The notes under the pieces are model-generated. The model made no database searches and was not told where the DNA came from. It saw only the letters and a list, made by a program, of their open reading frames with translations. The position numbers were made by a program, and so were the translations under genes. Source: Polytrichum commune (lineage: Eukaryota > Streptophyta > Polytrichopsida > Polytrichales > Polytrichaceae). Taken from it: a DNA stretch of 60,000 nt. The DNA is taken from the NCBI GenBank assembly GCA_950295325.1, contig OX485804.1:12712001-12772000 (forward strand). Reading direction: 5' to 3'. Positions 10,590-19,446 of this stretch are shown here, one piece after another (within the stretch, counting starts at the first letter, position 1; every line of letters begins with the position of its first letter).

Positions 10590-10594
10590 CAGGT

Positions 10595-10860
10595 CTACCA
10601 AGCATGGAAATTATTCCAAAACACACGGCTTGCAGCTAGCCTTCCCCCGTCTTACCTCTCATGGATCAATATCAGCAAGGGCCTGATGACAAACACTCCT
10701 GGACCCAATGCTAAAGAAGATCTCGGATGGGACACAGCTAAAGCTTTCTCTATTAACCTTGACACCCCATGGGACATCCTACATGCCCAGCTTCTCTGGT
10801 CCATCTGGTGCCAACGAATAGCACATGCATTCAGAGAGAGGAACATCACTTAGGAGTAGT
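10595..10860 (+). pseudogene. LINE ORF2, zf-RVT second part and tail
   Basis: Sequence resumes after the second CAGGT. AWKLFQNTRLAASLPPSYLS, then DTPWDILHAQLLWSIWCQRI and AHAFRERN are typical of the region after the LINE zf-RVT zinc ligands (W-x3-W-x-I-W). It joins logically to 7934, confirming that B is an insertion. The frame continues after a stop at 10851 into MWHAWRNTIYCAMEAYKELF. Confidence 0.7.
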
Positions 10861-10926
10861 CATGTGGCACGCATGGAGAAACACAATCTATTGCGCCATG
10901 GAGGCATACAAAGAATTGTTTTCAAC

Positions 10927-10927
<1 letters not shown>

Positions 10928-10964
<37 letters not shown>
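10928..10964 (+). repeat. Internal poly-A tract, 37 A
   Basis: An uninterrupted run of 37 A follows GAATTGTTTTCAACC. LINE protein-like sequence continues on the far side in another frame (QELITCFPKIWTSANIFG), so this is not the tail of the host LINE. Either a short A tract expanded by slippage or a tiny poly-A retro-insertion happened here. The lysine-rich frames across it are artefacts. Confidence 0.75.
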
Positions 10965-10966
<2 letters not shown>

Positions 10967-11355
10967 AAGAATTGATTACTTGCTTCCCGAAAATATGGAC
11001 ATCGGCCAACATTTTTGGCAAGCTCCATGGAACAAACTTCAAGTGGAATATCACCCCACACCAAGAACTCTTACCAAGGAACCTAGGAGCTTGGACGGTC
11101 CCTCCGATCCGTATCCATCACCTCTCACCATCGCCAGACATAGAGGCGGAGTTCGTTGCCCAGACAGATCCTTGCCCCCGTCCGGTGCAGCAATTCACCC
11201 GCAATTTTCACACTGTGGGGTGCACAACCGACCCCTTCACAAAGAAAGCAACAATCCTCGGAAGCCCCCTGACAAGGTTACGTTGATTCCCCCTGTCTCA
11301 CCCAAATGATCACCATTTGGTAATTACAAAGCGATATCAACCCCAGATAATGGGC
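10965..11355 (+). pseudogene. LINE ORF2, C-terminal extension before element D
   Basis: The open stretch to 11286 encodes PKIWTSANIFGKLHGTNFKW, LPRNLGAWTVPPIRIHHLSP and AEFVAQTDPCPRP. It continues from the Trp-rich tail upstream across the poly-A tract and looks like one coherent, proline-rich C-terminal domain. I do not recognise it as a named domain. It is interrupted by element D at 11360/11361. Confidence 0.5.
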
Positions 11356-11360
11356 CAAAC

Positions 11361-11477
11361 TGTGAGGCCAAACCGCCCACCCTTAAGCATCCTAGTCTGG
11401 GTGAGGGAATGGATATCACATTCATGTTTCCACAACTCCATTTGACCAAACTCATGAGAACCCATTACGTTCCCCAT
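11361..11477 (-). pseudogene. 39-codon ATG frame at the end of element D
   Basis: ATGGGGAACGTA opens a frame with no stop to the element end: MGNVMGSHEFGQMELW, then KHECDIHSLTQTRMLKGGRF. It is colinear with the frame of element B. It has no known domain and no downstream coding continuation in this copy. Confidence 0.4.
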
Positions 11478-11751
11478 CAATCAATGCACACCAATCCATT
11501 CCACGATAATAATACAAGCGTTAACAAACGCTCTTCTCCATCATAACAATCAAAGTCTTCTCCTAGTTTTGCTAATAAGCTAACTGTCTAAGCTAATGTT
11601 AAGCAACATTCTAATTAAATAACTACCCCCTAGCCTAAGGTAGCACCACAGGCTTCCCCATCTATATCACCTTGTTCCATCTTAAATCCCCTAATTAAGT
11701 CCTTCCAGCCTATCCTCAATTCTTTTGCAACTGCAAAACCCACACCCTTGG

Positions 11752-11963
11752 GGCTGCCGAAAACACCAACCCTTGGCTGCAAAAAATACCAGCACCTTGC
11801 TGCCGAAATGTCCAGCCCTCAGCTGCAGAAAATCCCAGCCTTTGGCTGCAGAAAATACTAGCACCTTGCTGCCGAAATGTCCAACCCTCAGCTGCATAAA
11901 ATCCCAGCCCTTGGCTGCAAAAAATACCCGCACCTTTGCTGCCGAAATGTCCAGCCCTCAGCT
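11752..11963. repeat. Minisatellite of element D, about 69-bp unit
   Basis: About three copies of a compound unit with GGCTGCAAAAAATACCAGCA, CCTTGCTGCCGAAATGTCCA and GCCCTCAGCTGCAGAAAATC. Each compound unit contains three related sub-repeats around GCTGC. Open frames on both strands here (11691-11933, 11725-11967) come from the repeat. Confidence 0.8.
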
Positions 11964-12538
11964 GTAGAAAATTCCGTGTAGTCTAATCCACCCTTCACTA
12001 GTTAATCCACTAAGCCCTAACTAATTCCGCTACTTAACTCCCCTAATTCCCTAAAACATCCTTACCTAATTAACACACCTTTCCTAAGCTCCCTCTAATT
12101 ACTATATTCCCTACCACACTACACAACACACACACACACACCCACACCCACACTCACACACCCACATGAGAGAGAGGAGGAAGGAAGGAAGGAGGGCACC
12201 CAAACCACAACCTCCTTAGCCTTCTCCTACTTAGTAGGACCTTATCCTATCCACTAACTCCTTACCCCCTAAACCAACAAGAACACGTTCTAATTCAAAC
12301 ATTTAAATTCAAGTCACTTCCCCTTGCCTCATCAAACACTACTCCTCTAATCAAAACACTCCCAAATGCTACTAATCCTTTAATTAACCACACAAAATGG
12401 CTTAAGGCCTAAACATAAATCCACACCAAGCCTCACTCTTTTTATACTTTTGATTGTTACCATAACACTCCAATTGCAATTCTAAATAGATTCTAAACAT
12501 AAAACAAATATGAGCACTCATTTTGGGCTCATACAAAC

Positions 12539-13600
12539 CTCCGAAGCATAATTCGAAGAGAACATCACCGGCGAGATTAACGACCTACTTCGCAAAATTG
12601 ACAACTCCAGGAGAAGGACATTGGACCCTCTCAACAAAACCACAGTGGAGCTAGACCATAACTCCTCATCACCTAAGGCATGCTCCTCACATTCCCACGA
12701 CAGCCGAGCACAATCACCCAGTAAGGAAGACAAGCCAAGTGACAAACAAGGCAAATCTAAGCGTGGCCAGAGGCCGCACGACACTACCACTAGGGGAAAT
12801 GCCCCACAGCCTAAGTCCCCCATTACAAAGCTACTAACAATGCCATTGGTAAGACAAACGTAGGTGACTTCATATGCACCCCTGTGCAAGTTGATTAGGA
12901 ACAAGTTTAAGAGCCAGCCCAAAGTACAGTGTTACTTTGGACCCAAGGCTTGACGGGGATGGGAGAGACAACGATGCACCTCACCACACCATCACGACGT
13001 GATCCGTTGCCAGTCTGTACTGCCTCTAGCCCCTTCCAAGCCCCTCAAAGAGTCGATTCACCTCCATCTTATGACACATTTGAGATGCCCCTACCAGATC
13101 AGACTGATCCCATCCCATCAACCCAAAGGTACAATCATGCCATTGACCCCAAGGAAAGAAGTGCCTCACAGACTCGTAGCCCCACGTCTTACCGGATTGC
13201 CCTACACTAATGAATCACGCGATAATTAGGCGGTCACCACTCGGTCATTATAAGGTCTCTCCTACTCCTCAAGTGGGTCCCAACCCATACGGATTCGTGC
13301 AACGACGCCTTGGATTTTTTGAAACCATGTTTGAAGAAGAGCTTACCCAGGAGATTGACGCCACCGTGCAAGAATCGGAGGTCATGCGGAGGTGGCAAGG
13401 TCTTTGACCAACGAAGCCTTGTCCTCATGAGTGGCGCCTCCAATCACGCTTTCCAAAGCCGATTGTCTTAAATTCTTTTGGGCCGAGGGCCGCCCCAACA
13501 CTAGTGCTCTCCTAGGCGTGTATCGGTGGGATGCGGATCTCAATAATGCCCGTTTCAATGTCGAGATGGCCTTTGACCCCATAGCCTCAGCATGTTGGAT
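12539..13600 (+). pseudogene. LINE 3' coding remnants after element D
   Basis: Open stretches in several frames: 12621-12863 is hydrophilic and Ser/Lys/Pro-rich (KEDKPSDKQGKSKRGQ). 13210-13407 has PYGFVQRRLGFFETMFEEEL and TVQESEVMRRWQ. 13431-13600 has SKADCLKFFWAEGRPNTSAL and GVYRWDADLNNARFNV. They look like real protein sequence and lie inside the tRNA-flanked insertion, so I assign them to the LINE, either the end of ORF2 or an extra ORF. No named domain is recognised. Confidence 0.45.
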
Positions 13601-14275
13601 GCGTATGACTAAGAGGGTTTGGTCTCATGCATGGTGTGCTACAACCCGGTGCACTTTCTCGACTCCACCCTCCCTCCCTACCACGGTGAACTCCAGGCTT
13701 CGGGCCTTCTCCCATGATTGTTTTCTCACCAAGGGATTGTTGTGGGGTGTTGATCGCCCGACTTCATCCTGCTCGTATGGGTGTCCTCCCCCCTCTCCGA
13801 TGCTCCATGGGCTTGATGGCGCGTTTTTGACTTCTCAAGGCATTTCGCACCGATTTCTCGCTACACTAGCGACTCATCCGGTCTGGCTTGATACGTGTTG
13901 GGAGTCCTCCCTCTCCGTCTTTTGTTGTTTTGGCTACACCCAACTTCGCATCCCCTAGGCCATTGACCCGGTGGGTGGTTTCAGCTGCGGTTGGCAAGAG
14001 TTTGGTCGAGGCCCCACACAACCATCTTCTCTCCCGCACTTGTTTTTCGGTTCTTGCTTTCTCGTTCTAGGCTTGGTTGTCCTTTTTGCCAGTCTTTGCC
14101 TTTTTTGCTAGCTTCCGCCCTCAGCTGCCTGTTGGGTCGGTTGTTGGGCTGCCACATTTGGCCCCCATCCAGCTCGGCTTCCTTCCTGTTTCGTTTGGGA
14201 CAACCAGGACCGGTGGTCCCCTCAAGGATTGTACTACGTTACCTCTCTTTAAACCTCGGTGAGGTCTTCACAATG
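13601..14275 (+). other. LINE 3' untranslated region
   Basis: Pyrimidine-rich, T- and GTT-rich sequence (TTTTGTTGTTTTGGC, TTTTTGCCAGTCTTTGCC) typical of plant LINE 3' regions. It ends AGGTCTTCACAATG directly before the second copy of the tRNA target duplication. No poly-A is present at the junction. Confidence 0.55.
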
Positions 14276-14318
14276 CCCTGCCACAATACGTACCCAGGTT
14301 CAATTCCTAGCCGGTGCA
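14276..14318 (+). tRNA. tRNA-Gly(GCC), 3' half with duplicated anticodon loop
   Basis: 14276-14284 repeats CCCTGCCAC (second copy of the LINE target duplication, anticodon GCC at 14280-14282). Then follow the variable region, the T arm with B box GGTTCAATTCC (14297-14307), and the acceptor strand CCGGTGC (14311-14317) with discriminator A. One T-stem pair is mismatched (CCAGG/CCTAG), suggesting decay after disruption. See the 5' half at 1394-1430. Confidence 0.88.
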
Positions 14319-14322
14319 TGCA

Positions 14323-14329
14323 TTTTTTT
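14323..14329 (+). terminator. RNA polymerase III terminator of the tRNA gene
   Basis: A run of seven T lies 4 bases after the tRNA discriminator base, as expected for a plant tRNA gene terminator. It supports the view that this was a genuine gene before the LINE arrived. Confidence 0.65.
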
Positions 14330-14359
14330 GCGAGCTTTCTTTTTTTACGTTGACTCTTT

Positions 14360-14510
14360 CTTACGTCTAGAATGGTTAACAAATTTTGAGCACGTGGTTC
14401 ATTCATTTTACAACACATGTTTTCTTGGGTATTTGTTAATAATAGTCTTAGATGCACATCCAATCATATACCACTCAAATTCACATGAGTAATTTAAGAT
14501 CACAAATTGA
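14360..14510. repeat. Dispersed repeat, inverted copy of 21795-21945
   Basis: GTCTAGAATGGTTAACAAAT and the following ACCACTCAAATTCACAT region match the reverse complement of 21795-21945 (AATTTGTTAACCATTCTAGA, TGAGTGGTATATGGTTGAG). The identity of the family is unknown. Confidence 0.6.
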
Positions 14511-16561
14511 ATTGGGCACCCAATAGATTGTCCACCTAATTAGGAAACCTTACGGAAGTGTTGATTTTATCAGTCCAAGCTCCATCTTATTAATGCAAGA
14601 AGTCTACTTTATGGAGGGGTCCACATCCTTAGCAGTTTGAGTATAATGAATATTTGTGGAAGTAATACTTATTTTAAAGCAATAATTCACATGAGTATTG
14701 ATTTCACCAATATTTATTAATAATTTGATTCATGTTGTACTAACTCACAAACTATCCATAACAAGTCTATAGTTGTTATGCGCTTCAATCATTGAAGTTT
14801 GTTGTTACATGTTGACGTTGTCAAGTTTAATTGGATCCAAACTACATTGGGGGGGGGGGCATGTGAACAATCATGTGTTCCTAAGAGAGGTCTCCCACTC
14901 TTTTGCAATGAAAGTGGATAGACTCCAAGATCAGCCCACTAAGTATAAGGTCAAAATCGTTGCCTAAAGGTTGAGATCTCCTTTGGTGGTCTTTTGCTCT
15001 AAATGTTTGCATAGTTACGCATTATTTTGTATTCATAGGTTTCTTGCTCGAGCGGCTCTTTTAATGCACGTTTGGGGATCAGAGAGTGTTCCCTACAAAA
15101 CAAGGATACCCTCTCCGTCCAAAGGATGCTTTGTCTACACATTTTTATAAAATTGGTCGCTTGTGTGTGTGTGTGGTGGAGAAACGAGGGGGAAGGGGAG
15201 GGGGGGCTTCTCCAAGTGCAAAACTCAAATCTTCAATAGAAACTAGACTCCATAGACAATTAGAAGAGAAAACGAAGTGGGAATTATTGGTTTAAAAGGC
15301 TTCACAAAGCATTATAGTGTGTAGAATACCTCGTGGTCGGGAGTTTCCCATATAATTCCAAATGGAGATTTCATATGGAAGTCCCTATCGAAAGAGGTGT
15401 GTATCCTCATGAGTTTGAGATTTGGACTCATTAAAGTGGCCTCGATGCATGAAGAAGTTGCAATAGGAGGCAATATAACAAACAATGGTTGGGCGAGCAC
15501 TCTTGCCTCTTGATTTGTGGGCTATAGAATAGATACGTAATAATGTTATGCAGATATACGGGGTCTCATCTAGATATGGTGAAAAAGTAATAGGATCAAG
15601 AACAAAAATACCATGGGAAGTTTTGATACCTAGTTTCCATCACAAGATCAAAGAACATCTCTACCCCAAACACATTTTGGGATCATTATCATATTTGATA
15701 CGTGTGTAACTTGGCTTGAGTCATTTAGGTCATTCCATGGTATATAGATTCGGTTGGTATCAAATTGATCATTTCTCTTCAAACACCCCTCACCCCAAAT
15801 GGTATCAAGGAGCAAATTCTCAATTATATATGCCTAGTTGGCATCAAGTGATATAGTGATACTTTCTACATGCTCTCACACATCCCATAAATACTTCAAG
15901 GGTGGTGGGCCTGGGGGGACAAAAGAGACAAAGTATAGCAAGGATTTGTGGCATGCATGTAAACTCATACACTGAGAAGATGAAAACAAAAAATAACTAT
16001 TTTAACGTATTGTGACTTTCATTTTAAATTTGACTTGACCGCAAATTAGTGTGGAGACCTCGTTCAATATGTGATTCCATAACCAACATCACGAGAATTA
16101 AAGAGACCTTGAAGAATGATGGGAGGATACTACATGCCTCCTTTGGGAATGTCATGGTCTTGTCATTGGTTCATGGCCACTAGATGGTTACAAAATCTAC
16201 AAATGTAAATTTAGAGTCTATTACTGTCGTAGATCGTTAAACCATTTAGAAGGTGGAACTACTGTAGTGGTACTAGTAGTACAGTCCCCATGTTGATTTC
16301 TAGGGTTGTTTTGTTCACATAGACCAAATTCTCGAATTCGAACTATCCACAAATTTCACTAAGACACATGGGACTCCCTAGGAATGTCGTTCTTCCCTAT
16401 CATTTGAAATTGTAAAGATGCAATCCATGGGAATATGGCAATTTTCAATGAATATGGTATAAATTACAACATAGGGATAATTACCCTAAAAAAAGGGACA
16501 TGTTAGCTCATTTCAACTTGATCCCCTAAATGATTGGAGAACCAAAAATGACCAACATTTT
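14511..16561. other. No recognisable gene
   Basis: AT-rich sequence with a 10-bp poly-G (about 14850) and a GT/GGA-rich patch at 15165-15205. Short open frames (14773-14967, 15086-15295) show no domain or family resemblance. Confidence 0.4.
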
Positions 16562-16945
16562 ACAAGAGGCCATGGAAGGGCCCCGGGCTAGATCACATCT
16601 TCATTCAGCTGGGTCCCGTCCTTCCCACGCTTCCTTCACTACATGGTCTTTTTGCCCACACATGTGTGCGAACTCTTCCTCATTGGGAACCGATGTGACA
16701 GTATTTGGTCAAAATTACAAATATTCAAGTTGACATCACTTTCATTATTCCCAAGTTAATTGATGGAGTTCCTTCACATATCAAAGGAGCTTAATGGCTT
16801 AAGTGATTGGGTATTGTCACATTGGTTCCCAACGGGGAAGAGTTCCCACGCAACTGCGGGCTGGAGGACCGGGCAGTGAAAGAGGCGTGGAATGGGCAGG
16901 TCCCAACCGAATGAAGATGTGATAATAGCCTGGGGCATGGAAGGG
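16562..16945. repeat. Long imperfect inverted repeat (foldback element)
   Basis: The left arm, about 16565-16705 (ACATCTTCATTCAGCTGGGT, ATTGGGAACCGATGTGACAG), is inverted as the right arm, about 16800-16940 (ATTGTCACATTGGTTCCCAA, AACCGAATGAAGATGTGATA), with a loop of roughly 95 bases. The arms are GC-rich compared with the flanks. The transcript could fold into a hairpin of about 140 bp. It is probably a MITE; no target duplication was found. Confidence 0.8.
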
Positions 16946-17864
16946 AGGGGTAGCTTAAATAGATGGAGGCAAGATTTTGTTCATGTCTGGGAAAATAGTT
17001 TTTCTTTATTCTACTGCAACTTAAGTTTCTCAAATAAATTTTGAACGTTTTGGAAGTGGTCTTGTTCATCCGCAACTTTGAAGTGAGGTGAAGTGCAATT
17101 CAAGACCAAGAAAGTCAAAGCTTTTAATCAATCTATGAATTGAAAAATTTGCTTGAGCATTTGGAGGTCAAAAAACTTCTCATGAATCACTACATTAAAT
17201 AGTCATGTTAATATGGGTGGAAATTTAGTGTGGTGTGAGCCCAAAAGGGTGCCCACATTTAGTCTTAGACCCTTGAAACGTTAGTTGATGCACTTTGAAG
17301 TAGCATGTTACTTCACAAAAATATAAAAAGAGTGAAATGTTAGTCTTAGAAGTACCATGTTGTAAGAGGCTAGGATGTGAGTTGTTATTGTGTTTTTACC
17401 TTCGGAAGGATTTGAGTGAATGAGGATAGGTAAGGAGAACTTGGATTGAGTAGTTAGTGAGTAGGCTAGTACAAATGGATGGAGACAACCAAAGTGACTC
17501 AAGAGGCAAGTGCATTCGAATTGGGATGAATGGAGGATCACATGGAGCGCACAAGTGGACCACCTCATCATGGCCACTTAATGGGGAAGGCCCAAGGAAG
17601 AATGCAAGGTGGAGGATAAGCAAATTCTCAAAGCACCAATCAAATCACGAGTTAAGCATCGTGGTTTGAATTAAGTGGTGAGCGACGATTTGGGAAAGTA
17701 AGGGGAGAAAGTTATGGCGGCGAAAGCGAAGGAGGCTAAGTTTGGATTGAAGCATCCCAAGTTTGGTAAAGTGTGGTAGGTAGAAAGCCGAGGCTAGTTA
17801 AATGTTCGAATTAGGATCCTTGTTGATCATTTGAGGGAGGAAGACTTAGAAGATAGGATTGGCG

Positions 17865-17877
17865 CCTACTAAGTAGG
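17865..17877. promoter_or_regulatory. Conserved palindrome CCTACTAAGTAGG (copy in A)
   Basis: Same palindrome as in B and D, here about 57 bp upstream of the TATA box, a plausible distance for an upstream promoter element. Confidence 0.5.
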
Positions 17878-17933
17878 AGGAAATCTCAAGGGCTTATCGT
17901 GAGCCTTGAGGGTGCTCACCCCCTCAAGCTTAC

Positions 17934-17940
17934 TATATAA
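17934..17940 (+). promoter_or_regulatory. TATA box of element A (TATATAA)
   Basis: TATATAA is followed by a strongly CT-rich stretch (CATTCTTCCCTCACTCATCC), the usual pattern of plant core promoter plus transcription start. It would drive a transcript through the minisatellite and into the small ORFs in plus orientation. Confidence 0.55.
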
Positions 17941-18451
17941 TCCCTCATTCTTCCCTCACTCATCCTCTCTTTCCTTTGTGCTCCAAGGCACCCCACGAGT
18001 TATAAGTGTGGGTGTGGGAAGCCATATTGGAGCACATGTGTGTGCTTAGTTTTTAGTTTGAGAGCCAAGGCTTGTTAGCCTTGAAGAGGGCTTGACCTCT
18101 TGGTAGAATTAGTGTTGACGTGAAGGATTTTAAAGTTAATTCATGATTCCAATTTGTGGTACTTAAAGTTCATGTTTTGAATACACGTGGTTGCAAGTTC
18201 CATGTTTAAGAGTTGAGCACTTGATGTTGTGATGAGTGCAAAAATATACTTGTGTGGATTAGTTAGTCTTAGTGAAGTTAGGAAATTCTCTCTCCCCCTC
18301 TCCTCTCTAGGATTTTAGGATTTTAGGATTAGAGAAGAATTGTGTGATTAGAAAGGGGTTGTTAGTAGAATTAGGGAAATTAGGTAGGAAGATTAGTTAA
18401 GGGCTTGAATAATTAGTGAGGTAGTTGGGGATTACAACTACAAAGTTGTGG

Positions 18452-18745
18452 GTTCATGAAGGAGCTGGGTTTATGAAGGAGCTGGGTTTGTTTAGTTAGA
18501 AAGTAAAGAGCTGGGTTTATGAAGGAGCTGGGTTTGTCTAGTTAGAAAGTAAAGAGCTGGGTTTATGAAGGACCTGAGTTTGTTTAGTTAGAAGCTAAGG
18601 AGCTGGGTTCATGAAGGAGCTGGGTTTATGAAGGAGCTGGGTTTGTTTAGTTAGAAGCTAAGAAGCTGGGTTTATGAAGGAGCTGGGTTTATGAAGGAGC
18701 TAGGTTTATGTAATTAGAAAGTAAAGAGATGGGTTCATGAAGGAG
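18452..18745. repeat. Minisatellite of element A
   Basis: Alternating units of 17 bp (GAGCTGGGTTTATGAAG) and about 29 bp (GAGCTGGGTTTGTTTAGTTA and GAAAGTAAA), giving roughly 46-bp higher-order repeats. It differs completely from the arrays of B, C, D and G apart from the GAGCT core. Confidence 0.82.
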
Positions 18746-18915
18746 CTTAGTAGATAGCCTACCTAATTAGCTCATAAACAAGTAGTTAGTTACATTATGC
18801 TAGTTAGTGTTATGGTGGCTTTCACAAGTAAATGTATTTGAGATTGACTATAGAGAATAGTGTTTTTTTTAACACTTGCATCCTCTCTTTAAAAATAAAC
18901 CACGTGCACAAATTA

Positions 18916-19239
18916 ATGGAGAATGTGGAGCACTCTCGCGATGGCAAGACAAAGGAAGCAAAGACCAAAGGTGCGAGGGAGAGATTGACATAAGTCACAT
19001 AAGTATTTCTTAATACTTAAAGGCTTATGTACGGTATGGAGACACCAAGTGAGACCTCTTATAGTAGCGATACGGAATACACAAGTGATAGTTCAAGTGG
19101 TAGTATAGAGTCAACGGCACGGACTCCATTTAGGAGAGGGATATCCTTAAGGGCTTGTGTAGCTAAAGCGGCCGGATGGACGTTAGAAGCAAACAAAGAC
19201 AAAATAGCACCCGAGCATAAGGAGGTTAAAATAACATAG
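18916..19239 (+). pseudogene. Small ORF of element A, homologous to the C ORF, interrupted
   Basis: ATGGAGAATGTGGAG starts MENVEHSRDGKTKEAKTKGA and stops at 18991-18993. In the same frame a second open stretch (19027-19239) begins after a small hairpin (TAAGTATT / AATACTTA). It encodes a Ser/Thr/Asp-rich segment (SYSSDTEYTSDSSSGSIEST), then RRGISLRACVAKAAGWTLEA and a charged end EHKEVKIT. In element C the MENVE start and the RGISLRAC block are joined directly, so A has either an intron or an insertion of about 100-150 bp. Family unknown. Confidence 0.45.
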
Positions 19240-19342
19240 TTAACTTGTGCATTCTCCACATACGTATTGAAATTGTACATTGAGTTGTTAAAAGTGAAAT
19301 TCCAGTTAAATCCAAGACCACTTGAAGGGTGAACCTTGCACT

Positions 19343-19420
19343 ATGGACTCATCCAAGTCCAAATCCAATACCGCGGAGGAATGTGAGCCCAAACCCACTA
19401 CTCGGACTACGGACGCTTAA
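19343..19420 (+). other. Short 25-residue ORF at the end of element A
   Basis: MDSSKSKSNTAEECEPKPTT, then RTTDA and a stop, 21 bp before the element end. The last part (EECEPKPTTRTTDA) is colinear with ECDPHALTRTRTH in B. It may be part of a lost longer frame and is too short to call a gene. Confidence 0.3.
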
Positions 19421-19446
19421 GGGTGGGGGTTTGGCCTCACATGTGG

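Larger units (their letters stand above)
11361..12533 (-). mobile_element. Element D, TGTGAG-family element in the LINE
   Basis: On the plus strand it runs from TGTGAGGCCAAACC to TTTTGGGCTCATA, flanked by the perfect 5-bp duplication CAAAC (11356-11360 and 12534-12538). Length is 1173 bp. Read on the minus strand it has the palindrome CCTACTAAGTAGG (12226-12238), a CT- and GT-rich stretch, a roughly 69-bp minisatellite and a 39-codon ATG frame. It is closely related to B near the outer ends (ATTGCAATT, AAAAAGAGTGAGGCTTGGTG). Confidence 0.85.
1431..14275 (+). mobile_element. Long L1-type LINE inserted in the tRNA-Gly gene (contains nested elements B, C and D)
   Basis: The element is flanked by the 9-bp duplication CCCTGCCAC (1422-1430 and 14276-14284). 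It starts with a G-rich leader (GTCAGGGAGGGGATGGG). Its order is ORF1 (DUF4283 and CCHC knuckle), endonuclease, reverse transcriptase, zf-RVT and a long C-terminal tail, then a pyrimidine-rich 3' region ending CACAATG. Removing B and D with one copy of each target duplication leaves roughly 9 kb. There are many stops and frameshifts, and the reverse transcriptase lacks its fingers, so the copy is dead. There is no poly-A tail at the 3' end; a poly-A tract occurs internally at 10928-10964 instead. Confidence 0.85.
17234..19441 (+). mobile_element. Element A, longest TGTGAG-family element, intact ends
   Basis: It runs from TGTGAGCCCAAAAG to TTTGGCCTCACA, flanked by the perfect duplication TGTGG (17229-17233 and 19442-19446). 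Length is 2208 bp. In plus orientation it has the palindrome CCTACTAAGTAGG, a TATATAA box followed by CT-rich sequence, a minisatellite, and two or three short ORFs towards the 3' end. No gag, protease, integrase or reverse transcriptase is seen. It is best read as a solo LTR, or less likely a non-autonomous unit with its own promoter. Confidence 0.83.

Noticed and set aside
10769-11054. Lysine- or phenylalanine-rich frames over the poly-A tract
   Set aside because: Homopolymer artefact; only the flanking LINE-like parts mean anything.
12929-13229. Independent host gene in 12.9-13.9 kb
   Set aside because: Frames are broken and the segment lies between the two tRNA halves, so LINE origin is the simpler reading.
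1394-14318. A natural tRNA intron
   Set aside because: The insertion is about 12.8 kb, has a 9-bp duplication and LINE genes, and lies after the last base of the loop rather than at the usual intron site one base 3' of the anticodon.
17234-19441. Transib-type DNA transposon because of the 5-bp duplication
   Set aside because: Transib ends start CACWATG; these start TG and end CA as LTRs do.
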